A DNA stretch of 6,259 nucleotides, from positions 1 through 6,259 of the forward strand of contig CAKTGS010000103.1 in assembly GCA_934561485.1 (NCBI GenBank). The letters are read 5' to 3'. The notes beneath the pieces were generated by a model. It ran no database searches. It was not told where the DNA came from and saw only the letters and a program-made list of their open reading frames with translations. Of this stretch, positions 1-4,203 are shown piece after piece; position 1 is the stretch's first letter; each line of letters begins with the position of its first letter. The position numbers and the translations under genes were made by a program. The stretch comes from an uncultured Faecalibacterium sp. (GTDB taxonomy: Bacteria; Bacillota; Clostridia; Oscillospirales; Ruminococcaceae).

Positions 1-507
1 GCAAAGATTCTTTCTGAGAAGCAGGCTTATGTCGCTGATCTGAAGGCAAAGTTTGAGAGTGCGGTTTCCGGCTGCGTTGTCGCTTATGGCGGCATTAACG
101 TCGAGAACGACACCAAGCTCCGTAAGGAGCTGCGTGAGGCAGGCGTTGATTACATGGTCGTGAAGAACACCATGCTGCGTCTGGCTGTCAAGGGTACCTC
201 TCTGGAGGGCCTGGCTGAGCAGTTCAAGGGCGATACCGCTATCGCTTTTGCTCACGAAGAGGACCCCATGTCCGCTGCCCGCATCCTGTGCAAGTACCAG
301 GATGGCGATAAGTCCAAGAAGTTTGTCGTGAAGGCTGGCTTCATGGAAGGCAAGGTCATGGACGCTGCCGAGACCAACGCAATCGCAAAGCTGCCCAACC
401 GCGAAGGCATGCTGTCCATGTTTGCAGGCGCCCTCACCAGCACTCTGTCTGGTCTGGCCGTTGCAATGCAGGCTTATGCCGACAAGCAGGAGGAGCCCGC
501 TGCCTAA
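1..507 (+). CDS. rplJ: 50S ribosomal protein L10 (5' end cut by window edge)
   Basis: L10 anchors the stalk of the large ribosomal subunit: its N-terminal domain binds 23S rRNA with L11, and its C-terminal helix carries the L7/L12 dimers that recruit translation GTPases. The open frame runs from base 1 to a TAA at 505-507 and encodes 168 visible residues starting AKILSEKQ. The family is about 165-175 residues, so probably only a few N-terminal codons lie outside the window. Seen: the conserved pattern of an LRKELREAG helix followed by VVKNTMLR (from about residue 52), and a C-terminal segment rich in Ala, Leu and Met (about 137-160) that fits the L12-binding helix, ending in an acidic EEPAA tail. 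An internal ATG at 154 opens a shorter frame, but homology continues upstream of it, so it is not the start. Ala codons are mostly GCT, as in rplL and unlike the later genes. It is followed after 73 nt by rplL, the normal operon order. Identification is secure. Confidence 0.96.
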   Translation, partial: AKILSEKQAYVADLKAKFESAVSGCVVAYGGINVENDTKLRKELREAGVDYMVVKNTMLRLAVKGTSLEGLAEQFKGDTAIAFAHEEDPMSAARILCKYQDGDKSKKFVVKAGFMEGKVMDAAETNAIAKLPNREGMLSMFAGALTSTLSGLAVAMQAYADKQEEPAA

Positions 508-566
508 TGGCCGCGTGACCGCTGCTTAAACAAAACAAGAAATCAACAAACAAAACCATTTATATT

Positions 567-572
567 GGAGGG
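567..572 (+). promoter_or_regulatory. Shine-Dalgarno site of rplL
   Basis: GGAGGG lies 8 nt before the ATG at 581. The 73-nt rplJ-rplL spacer (508-580) is otherwise A/C-rich with little folding potential and shows no promoter I would support. rplL is therefore most likely read from the rplJ transcript. The strong, unstructured ribosome site fits the need to make four to six copies of L7/L12 for each L10. Confidence 0.85.
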
Positions 573-580
573 TTATTACC

Positions 581-955
581 ATGGCTTCTGAGAAGATTAC
601 TGCCATCATCGACTCCGTCAAGGAGCTGTCCGTTCTGGAGCTGAAAGAGCTGATCGATGCTTACTGCGAAGAGTTCGGCGTGTCTGCTGTTGCTGCTGCT
701 GCTCCCGCTGCTGCTGGCGCTGCTGCTGCTGCTGAGGAAGAGAAGACCGAGTTTGACGTCATCCTGGCTGAGGCTGGCGCTACCAAGATGCAGGTCATCA
801 AGATCGTGAAGGAGATCACCGGTCTGGGCCTGAAGGAAGCTAAGGCTATCGTTGATGGCGCTCCCAAGGCTGTTAAGGAGAAGGTCTCCAAGGCTGAGGC
901 TGACGACATCAAGAAGAAGCTGGAAGAGGCTGGCGCTAAGGTTGAGGTTAAGTAA
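581..955 (+). CDS. rplL: 50S ribosomal protein L7/L12
   Basis: L7/L12 forms the mobile dimers of the ribosomal stalk and contacts EF-Tu, EF-G, IF2 and release factors. The 124-residue product has the normal length and three-part build. Residues 1-34 are the N-terminal dimerisation helices. Residues 36-51 form an almost pure Ala hinge with one Pro (42) and one Gly (46). From about residue 57 comes the C-terminal domain with the signature GLGLKEAK (81-88), followed by the Lys-rich helix (KKK 111-113) and a VEVK end. A Cys at residue 29 in the N-terminal helix is unusual for this Cys-poor protein. The start is fixed by GGAGGG 8 nt upstream and by the standard MASEKIT beginning. The stop is followed after 36 nt by a strong terminator, so rplL ends the transcript. 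rpoB, the frequent next gene in Bacillota, does not follow here. Identification is certain. Confidence 0.98.
   Translation: MASEKITAIIDSVKELSVLELKELIDAYCEEFGVSAVAAAAPAAAGAAAAAEEEKTEFDVILAEAGATKMQVIKIVKEITGLGLKEAKAIVDGAPKAVKEKVSKAEADDIKKKLEEAGAKVEVK
686..733 (+). repeat. GCT triplet run encoding the L7/L12 hinge
   Basis: Sixteen codons in a row encode [16 protein letters not shown], and all 13 alanines use the same codon, GCT, in blocks of four, three and five. The protein hinge tolerates changes in length, while the DNA is close to a perfect trinucleotide microsatellite, so small in-frame length differences between strains would be expected. The uniform GCT use also shows the codon bias of a very highly expressed gene. 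Confidence 0.8.
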
Positions 956-991
956 TTTAACCCCTTCTCTTACCGTTCTTTCTTGAACATC

Positions 992-1027
992 AGGAGGTCT
1001 GTACCGCAAGGTGCAGGCCTCCTTTTT
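992..1027 (+). terminator. Intrinsic terminator of the rplJ-rplL operon
   Basis: A 14-bp stem pairs 992-1005 with 1010-1023 (two G-U pairs) around a GCAA tetraloop and runs into five T residues (1023-1027). It lies 36 nt after the rplL stop and is a textbook Rho-independent terminator. It separates the ribosomal operon from the aldo/keto reductase gene downstream. Confidence 0.95.
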
Positions 1028-1053
1028 GTTGTGTAACGGAGCCTTTTCCCCCC

Positions 1054-1082
1054 TTTTCTGCTTTGAGGATCTATGTTATACT
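1054..1082 (+). promoter_or_regulatory. Probable sigma-A promoter with extended -10 (aldo/keto reductase)
   Basis: An extended -10 element, TGTTATACT, occupies 1074-1082. The hexamer 17 nt upstream (1054-1059, TTTTCT) is a poor -35 match, so recognition would rest on the TG extension. Transcription would begin near 1089, only a few bases before an AGGAGG at 1092-1097. The gene sits just after the rplL terminator and needs its own promoter. This is a sequence match only. Confidence 0.5.
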
Positions 1083-1091
1083 GGACGCAAC

Positions 1092-1124
1092 AGGAGGAGC
1101 GGCAGCCCCAGGACAGGCTGCTGC
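1092..1124 (+). promoter_or_regulatory. Distant AGGAGG followed by a 9-bp hairpin before the start codon
   Basis: A perfect AGGAGG (1092-1097) lies 39 nt before the ATG at 1137, too far for normal pairing with 16S rRNA. A 9-bp stem sits between them: 1099-1107 pairs with 1116-1124, with one G-U pair, around an 8-nt loop at 1108-1115. If the stem forms, the effective distance between AGGAGG and ATG drops to about 13 nt. A weaker AGGA (1110-1113), partly in the loop, is the only other candidate. The hairpin is seen in sequence; its role in bridging the site to the start codon is inferred. Confidence 0.4.
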
Positions 1125-1136
1125 ATACATGCTACT

Positions 1137-2273
1137 ATGGAATACCGCAACTGGAACAAAAACGGCGTGTGCACTTCCCTGCTGGGCTTTGGCTGTATGC
1201 GCTTTCCCACAAAGGCAGACGGCACCATTGACGATGTGCGGGCCGCAGCCCTTCTGAACGCCGCTAAAGCTGCCGGTGTCAATTACTTCGATACCGCTTA
1301 CCCCTACCACAACGGCCAGAGCGAACCATTTGTGGGCCGGGTGATCGCCCAATGGGAGCGCAGCAGCTTTTATCTGGCCACCAAGCTGCCGCTGTGGCAG
1401 TGCAAAACGCTGAAAGACGCCCAACACATTTTTGAGCAGCAGCTGCAGCGGCTGGGTGTGGAGTACATCGACTTCTACCTGCTGCACTCCCTGCACAAAG
1501 CCCGCTACCGGCAGGCCAAAGCGCTGGGCGTAGTGGATTGGCTGTGGCAGCAGAAGGCTGCCGGGCGCATCCGGAACCTTGGTTTTTCCTGCCATGACAA
1601 CGCCGCAGGGTTTGAGGCCATTCTGCGGGATCAGCCCTGGGACTTCTGCCAGCTGCAGTATAACTACCTGGACCGGGACGACCGCGCCGAGGAGATCAGC
1701 GGTGACCGGGGCTACCAGCTTACCGCGGAGTGCGGCGTTCCGCTGATCATCATGGAGCCGATCAAGGGCGGCACTCTGGCTGCCCTTCCTGCCGATGCCG
1801 CCGCACCGCTGCGCGCCCTGCATCCACAGGCCAGCGATGCTTCCTGGGCACTGCGCTGGGTAGGCAGCCACCCCAATGTGCACGTGATCCTTTCCGGCAT
1901 GAGCGCCGAGGACCAGCTGGCCGACAATCTGGCCACCTTCGACCGGTTTGTGCCCCTCTCCCCCGCCGAAACTGCCGCCGTGGAGCAGGCCGCCGCCGTT
2001 CTGCACAGCCGCATCAGGATCGGCTGCACCGGCTGCCGCTACTGTATGCCCTGCCCCATGGGGGTGGACATTCCGGACAATTTCAGCATCTGGAACAAGC
2101 TGGGCATGTTCCAGATGCCGGATGCCATCAAGAAACAGTGGACCATGCGTTTTCCGGACAGCGAAAAGGCGCTGCACTGCATCCGCTGCGGTAAGTGCGA
2201 AGCTGCCTGCCCCCAGAAATTGCCCATCCGCAGTGCGCTGGCACAGCTGCAAAAGGAACTGGACGCGCTGTAA
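1137..2273 (+). CDS. Aldo/keto reductase with C-terminal 4Fe-4S ferredoxin-like domain
   Basis: A probable NAD(P)H-dependent oxidoreductase of the aldo/keto reductase superfamily, cytoplasmic, substrate unknown. The 378-residue product has an N-terminal TIM barrel (about 1-290) containing the usual catalytic tetrad: Asp52 and Tyr55 (FDTAY), Lys83 (ATK) and His117 (LLH). LGFGCMR (16-22) and the QLQYNYLDR segment (172-180) are also typical. The C-terminal part has two cysteine clusters, Cys297/300/303/306 and Cys348/351/354 with Cys358-Pro. The second is a classical CxxCxxCxxxCP ferredoxin motif, so at least one 4Fe-4S cluster is likely, as in many clostridial members of this family. Electrons may therefore pass between nicotinamide and an Fe-S partner (inference). 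The frame stays open upstream to an ATG at 1011, but that ATG lies inside the rplL terminator. Homology begins at MEYRNWNKNG, so I place the start at 1137 despite its weak local ribosome site. It is a single-gene unit convergent with the FCD regulator. Confidence 0.93.
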   Translation: MEYRNWNKNGVCTSLLGFGCMRFPTKADGTIDDVRAAALLNAAKAAGVNYFDTAYPYHNGQSEPFVGRVIAQWERSSFYLATKLPLWQCKTLKDAQHIFEQQLQRLGVEYIDFYLLHSLHKARYRQAKALGVVDWLWQQKAAGRIRNLGFSCHDNAAGFEAILRDQPWDFCQLQYNYLDRDDRAEEISGDRGYQLTAECGVPLIIMEPIKGGTLAALPADAAAPLRALHPQASDASWALRWVGSHPNVHVILSGMSAEDQLADNLATFDRFVPLSPAETAAVEQAAAVLHSRIRIGCTGCRYCMPCPMGVDIPDNFSIWNKLGMFQMPDAIKKQWTMRFPDSEKALHCIRCGKCEAACPQKLPIRSALAQLQKELDAL

Positions 2274-2283
2274 CTCCTTCCGT

Positions 2284-2329
2284 CATCGCTGTGCGATGCC
2301 GCCGCAGGCGGCTGGGGAAGTTTTATAAC
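2284..2329 (+). repeat. Post-stop hairpin element of the aldo/keto reductase mRNA (diverged member of the 3' element family)
   Basis: Ten nt after the stop come two small adjoining hairpins: CATCGC-TGT-GCGATG (2284-2298) and CCGCC-GCA-GGCGG (2299-2311). A purine-to-T linker containing GGGGAAGTTTTAT (2314-2326) follows, and the terminator stem then begins at 2330. The layout and the GGAA-then-T linker resemble the elements after asnB and after the right-edge gene, although the hairpin sequences differ. The T run at 2321-2324 is short and 8 nt from the stem, so I do not call it a terminator by itself. Confidence 0.55.
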
Positions 2330-2369
2330 AAAAAGACCGTCACACGTTTTTCGTGCAACGGTCTTTTTT
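2330..2369. terminator. Bidirectional intrinsic terminator between convergent genes
   Basis: An 11-bp stem pairs 2330-2340 (five A, then GACCGT) with 2358-2368. A small inner hairpin (2343-2346 with 2352-2355, five-T loop) lies within it. On the plus strand the stem ends in six T (2364-2369); on the minus strand the complementary arm also gives a T run. It lies 56 nt after the aldo/keto reductase stop and 9 nt after the stop of the minus-strand regulator, so it probably serves both. Confidence 0.9.
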
Positions 2370-2378
2370 ATGCAGTTT

Positions 2379-3038
2379 TTACCACAGACGAATGACCTTG
2401 ATCACGCCTTCTGCCTTATCGCGGGCCAGTTCCAGGTGATGCTGCAGCGAATCTGCTGCGCGGCTCCAGTCCCCTGCCAGGGCTGCGTCCAAGATCTCCA
2501 GGTGCTCTTCACAGGTCTGCTCCTGGTTGATCATGCTCACCTTGCCGGTCATAATGCGGAAGCGGGTGTTCAGGCCGGTAATACGGTCGTAGGCGCTGCG
2601 CAGGTACTTGTTGGGCAGCGTGCTCATAAGCAGCTCATGGAACCCATCGTCCGACTCACAGAAGTCCTCGATGCGGTCGGGGTGATGCATCAGCTCCGCA
2701 TAAGCTTCCAGTGCTTCGCGGGGGATGTGTTCGCCGTAAGTACGCAGGGCGTACGGTTCCACCAACAGGCGCATCTCAAACATGCTGTGCACGTCCTCTT
2801 CGGTAATGCCGGAGACCATCAGGCCCTTTTTGGGCAGAATAGTGATCAACCCCTCCTGCTCCAGACGGCCCAGAGCATCCCGCATCGGCGTGCGGCTGAT
2901 GTTGCCCATCTCGGCGCAGAGCTTCTGCTCGTTCAAAAACTCATTGGGCCGATACTCGCAGTTCAGGATCTTGGTCTTTAAATACTGGTAGGCCTGCAGC
3001 TTCAGGCTGGGCTTCGACTGCGTATCCATTTCTTTCAT
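2379..3038 (-). CDS. GntR-family transcriptional regulator, FCD (FadR-like) subfamily
   Basis: A cytoplasmic DNA-binding regulator of 219 residues, the usual length for this subfamily. The winged-helix GntR domain covers about 12-78. Its signature is visible as YRPNEFLNEQKLCAEMGNISRTPMRDAL split over residues 29-56, with the recognition helix near SRTPMRDALGRLEQEGL (48-64) and the wing at LPKKGLMV (69-75). The C-terminal all-helical FCD domain (about 83-210) carries the expected metal ligands Asp130, His134, His179 and probably His201. FCD proteins usually sense small organic acids or sugar acids; the ligand here cannot be read from sequence. The frame is open to an ATG at 3074, but AGGAGT at 3048-3053 is well placed for the ATG at 3038 (MKEMD), which I prefer. 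It is divergent from the fur-like gene and convergent with the aldo/keto reductase. Control of either neighbour is possible but unproven. Confidence 0.92.
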   Translation of the reverse strand: MKEMDTQSKPSLKLQAYQYLKTKILNCEYRPNEFLNEQKLCAEMGNISRTPMRDALGRLEQEGLITILPKKGLMVSGITEEDVHSMFEMRLLVEPYALRTYGEHIPREALEAYAELMHHPDRIEDFCESDDGFHELLMSTLPNKYLRSAYDRITGLNTRFRIMTGKVSMINQEQTCEEHLEILDAALAGDWSRAADSLQHHLELARDKAEGVIKVIRLW

Positions 3039-3047
3039 GTGCGTACA

Positions 3048-3053
3048 ACTCCT
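3048..3053 (-). promoter_or_regulatory. Shine-Dalgarno site deciding the FCD regulator start
   Basis: On the minus strand AGGAGT lies 9 nt before the ATG at 3038. It is downstream of the alternative ATG at 3074 and so cannot serve it. This is the main reason for choosing the 219-residue form. Confidence 0.8.
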
Positions 3054-3061
3054 AATCCTTT

Positions 3062-3108
3062 GGGCACCCCGCAAAAAAGCAGCCCCTTGTTCCGAACTGC
3101 CGGTGCCC
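3062..3108 (-). other. Possible leader hairpin of the FCD regulator mRNA
   Basis: In the minus-strand 5' leader a 7-bp GC-rich stem pairs 3102-3108 with 3062-3068. It encloses a second short pairing (3097-3100 with 3079-3082) that is followed by a run of six T on the minus strand. The outer stem ends 8 nt before the Shine-Dalgarno site. The nested pairings are compatible with each other and not mutually exclusive, so I see no real attenuator. A structural role is only a guess. Confidence 0.3.
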
Positions 3109-3153
3109 CCTTCTCGTGGGACATCCAGCTTGTATCCCGGCTGCCATCCCAGT

Positions 3154-3196
3154 ATCTTATCTAATATATTATTTCACATCAGGACATTTTTTACAA
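3154..3196 (-). promoter_or_regulatory. Candidate promoter region of the FCD regulator
   Basis: Reading the minus strand, TTGTAA (3191-3196) is a fair -35. It is followed 17-19 nt later by overlapping AT-rich -10 candidates (AATAAT or TAATAT, 3166-3173). A TAAGAT further on (3154-3159) is an alternative -10 with a poor -35. A 10-bp palindrome, TAATATATTA (3162-3171), overlaps the -10 region and could be an operator. Which hexamers are used cannot be decided by eye. The leader would be about 110-125 nt. Confidence 0.35.
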
Positions 3197-3210
3197 GACT
3201 TTTTAATTAA

Positions 3211-3293
3211 CTTTGGCGCGTTTTCCGTTTTGTCCAAAGTTTTGGCCGCATTTTTGCCAAATCCTACAATATTTTTTGTGCTTGTTGCCAAAT
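3211..3293. promoter_or_regulatory. Array of TTTGGC / GCCAAA half-sites in the divergent promoter region
   Basis: Five related half-sites fall in 83 bp: TTTGGC (3212-3217), TCCAAA (3233-3238), TTTGGC (3241-3246), GCCAAA (3256-3261) and GCCAAA (3287-3292). The second and third form a 12-bp palindrome, CCAAA-GT-TTTGG (3234-3245). The last two sit in an identical 9-mer, TTGCCAAAT, repeated 31 bp apart, about three helical turns. The array lies between the two divergent promoters, ending 24 nt before the fur-like -35. It could bind an activator or the neighbouring regulators. The binding protein is unknown. The rest of 3039-3387 holds only the leader and promoter elements listed separately. Confidence 0.45.
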
Positions 3294-3316
3294 GCCGGAA
3301 TTTTCATCCGCTGCTT

Positions 3317-3345
3317 TTGCATCCAATGCAAAAATATGTTACAAT
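3317..3345 (+). promoter_or_regulatory. Sigma-A promoter of the fur-like gene
   Basis: TTGCAT (3317-3322), a 17-nt spacer, then TACAAT (3340-3345) preceded by TG at 3337-3338, giving an extended -10. Transcription should start near 3352, leaving a leader of about 36 nt that contains the ribosome site AAGGAAG (3369-3375). Confidence 0.8.
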
Positions 3346-3387
3346 AAGCAAAATTGATCCATACAGATAAGGAAGTGTTCTTTTTTC

Positions 3388-3864
3388 ATGGCACGGAGTG
3401 ATGGCTACAACACCAAGACCCGGCAGCTGATCCTGGACTATCTCATCAACAACCGGCAGCACGCGGTCAGTGCTTCCAACATTCTGGAGCACCTGGAAGA
3501 GCAGGGGGCCAGCCCCAACCCCACCACGGTGTACCGCTACCTGGACAAACTGGCCGGGGAGCAGCGCATTATGAAGTACGTAGCCGACAAAGGCGAAAAA
3601 GCCGTATTCCAGTATGTGGACGAGGGCCGCCACTGCCGGGAGCACCTGCACCTCAAGTGCGTGCAGTGCGGCCGCATCTACCACCTGGACTGCCACTTCA
3701 TGGACGAAGTGCGGGCCCACCTGATGGCGGAACATGGCTTTACCCTGCAGTGTGAGGGCAGCGTTTTGTACGGACTGTGCCGCCACTGCGCACAAAAAGA
3801 CCCGCAGCCCCAACAAACCGCACAAAAATGTCCCTGCTGTGTTGACACGGACCAAAAGCCGTGA
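3388..3864 (+). CDS. Fur-family metal-dependent repressor, possibly Zur-like
   Basis: A 158-residue cytoplasmic DNA-binding repressor of the Fur family (Fur, Zur, PerR and relatives), of roughly normal length. The N-terminal winged helix (about 8-75) includes the family motif NPTTVYRYLDKL (44-55). The C-terminal dimerisation domain has the structural zinc site Cys91/Cys94 (CVQC) and Cys131/Cys134 (CRHC). The HLHLKC segment (His86, His88) matches the regulatory HxH of the family. Cys83 just upstream of it is a feature seen in Zur proteins and not in Fur or PerR, so zinc sensing is my first guess, held with low confidence. The Pro/Gln-rich tail after Cys134 adds a CPCC cluster (148-151) of unknown role. 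The start has GGAAG about 12 nt upstream and its own promoter at 3317-3345. The last codons overlap the asnB promoter, and the stop abuts its -10. Confidence 0.9.
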   Translation: MARSDGYNTKTRQLILDYLINNRQHAVSASNILEHLEEQGASPNPTTVYRYLDKLAGEQRIMKYVADKGEKAVFQYVDEGRHCREHLHLKCVQCGRIYHLDCHFMDEVRAHLMAEHGFTLQCEGSVLYGLCRHCAQKDPQPQQTAQKCPCCVDTDQKP

Positions 3865-3870
3865 TACAAT
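3842..3870 (+). promoter_or_regulatory. Strong sigma-A promoter of the T-box/asnB unit, inside the end of the fur-like gene
   Basis: A perfect TTGACA (3842-3847), an exact 17-nt spacer, then TACAAT (3865-3870) with TG at 3862-3863, making an extended -10. The -35 and spacer are coding sequence of the fur-like gene. The TG is part of its TGA stop (3862-3864), and the -10 begins on the next base. Transcription should begin near 3877, so the riboswitch RNA starts at once after the upstream gene. Confidence 0.93.
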
Positions 3871-3876
3871 GCAGGC

Positions 3877-4173
3877 ATAAAAAGTGATGAACGGGAAAAG
3901 TAAGGTTCCAATGTTCTTTTGCAGAGAGTGCGGGCCGGTGGAAACCGCACAGAGAACGGCACCCGAACGAACACCCGGGAGCTTCCCCCTGAACCCGCAG
4001 CGGCGGCAGTAGGGGCAGACGTGCGCCGCTCGTTATCGCGGCAGTGCTTTCAACGGGGAGAGCGCACAAAAGTGACTGGCATGGGTTTTTATGCCGGTAA
4101 TTTAGGTGGCACCACGGATACGGCAGCATATTCGTCCTAGCAGAATGGGATGAATGCGCTGCCGTATTTTTTT
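3877..4173 (+). ncRNA. T-box riboswitch, asparagine-specific (AAC specifier), controlling asnB
   Basis: A cis-acting leader that reads the charging state of tRNA-Asn. Stem I: base CGGG 3892-3895 with CCCG 3974-3977; AGTA (3899-3902) opposite the specifier loop; GTTCT 3913-3917 with AGAAC 3953-3957; distal AGAGAG, then GTGCGG 3928-3933 with CCGCAC 3945-3950 and GGTG (3937-3940) in the loop. The specifier is AAC (3966-3968), followed by GAACA. Stem II pairs 3986-3990 with 4011-4015. The IIA/B element pairs 4021-4026 with 4062-4067, with a pseudoknot of CTCGTT (4029-4034) with AACGGG (4052-4057). Stem III pairs 4075-4082 with 4091-4098. The T-box AGGTGGCACCACGG is at 4104-4117. The antiterminator pairs TAGG (4103-4106) with CCTA (4136-4139) and 4114-4119 with 4130-4135, leaving the TGGCACC bulge. 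UGGC matches a GCCA tRNA end, as expected for the G73 of tRNA-Asn. Specifier, discriminator match and downstream gene agree. Confidence 0.97.
4118..4173 (+). terminator. Regulated terminator of the asnB T-box
   Basis: The outer stem pairs 4119-4127 (TACGGCAGC) with 4158-4166. An inner 8-bp stem pairs 4130-4137 with 4148-4155 (one G-U pair). The loop is 4138-4147, and seven T follow (4167-4173). The 5' arm contains 4130-4137, which the antiterminator also needs, so the two folds exclude each other. The asnB ribosome site lies beyond the T run, which implies control at transcription and not at translation. Confidence 0.95.
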
Positions 4174-4188
4174 ATTCGCCAAACAAAA

Positions 4189-4195
4189 AGAGGGG
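4189..4195 (+). promoter_or_regulatory. Shine-Dalgarno site that fixes the asnB start
   Basis: AGAGGGG lies 8 nt before the ATG at 4204. The frame is open to an ATG at 4150, but that codon lies within the terminator hairpin, and the mature enzyme needs Cys directly after the initiator Met. Confidence 0.88.
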
Positions 4196-4203
4196 TAAGA
4201 AAT

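Noticed and set aside
1011..1136. N-terminal extension of the aldo/keto reductase to the ATG at 1011
   Set aside because: The ATG lies inside the rplL terminator and the extra 42 residues do not resemble the family, which normally begins close to MEYR.
1071..2252. A 393-codon open frame on the minus strand opposite the aldo/keto reductase
   Set aside because: Same reasoning: the plus strand encodes a protein with intact catalytic tetrad and Fe-S motifs, and the antisense product has no recognisable domain.
3039..3074. N-terminal extension of the FCD regulator to the ATG at 3074
   Set aside because: A good Shine-Dalgarno site at 3048-3053 serves the ATG at 3038, and the 12 extra residues show no family similarity.
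3062..3108. Transcription attenuator in the FCD regulator leader
   Set aside because: The pairing before the T run has only four base pairs and is nested in, not exclusive with, the outer stem, so there is no two-state switch.
3116..3370. An 84-codon plus-strand frame in the divergent intergenic region
   Set aside because: It has no ribosome site, crosses the promoter of the fur-like gene, and its hydrophobic composition follows from T-rich DNA.
4150..4203. N-terminal extension of AsnB to the ATG at 4150
   Set aside because: The codon lies in the terminator hairpin of the T-box, and class II amidotransferases need Cys right after the initiator Met, as at 4204.
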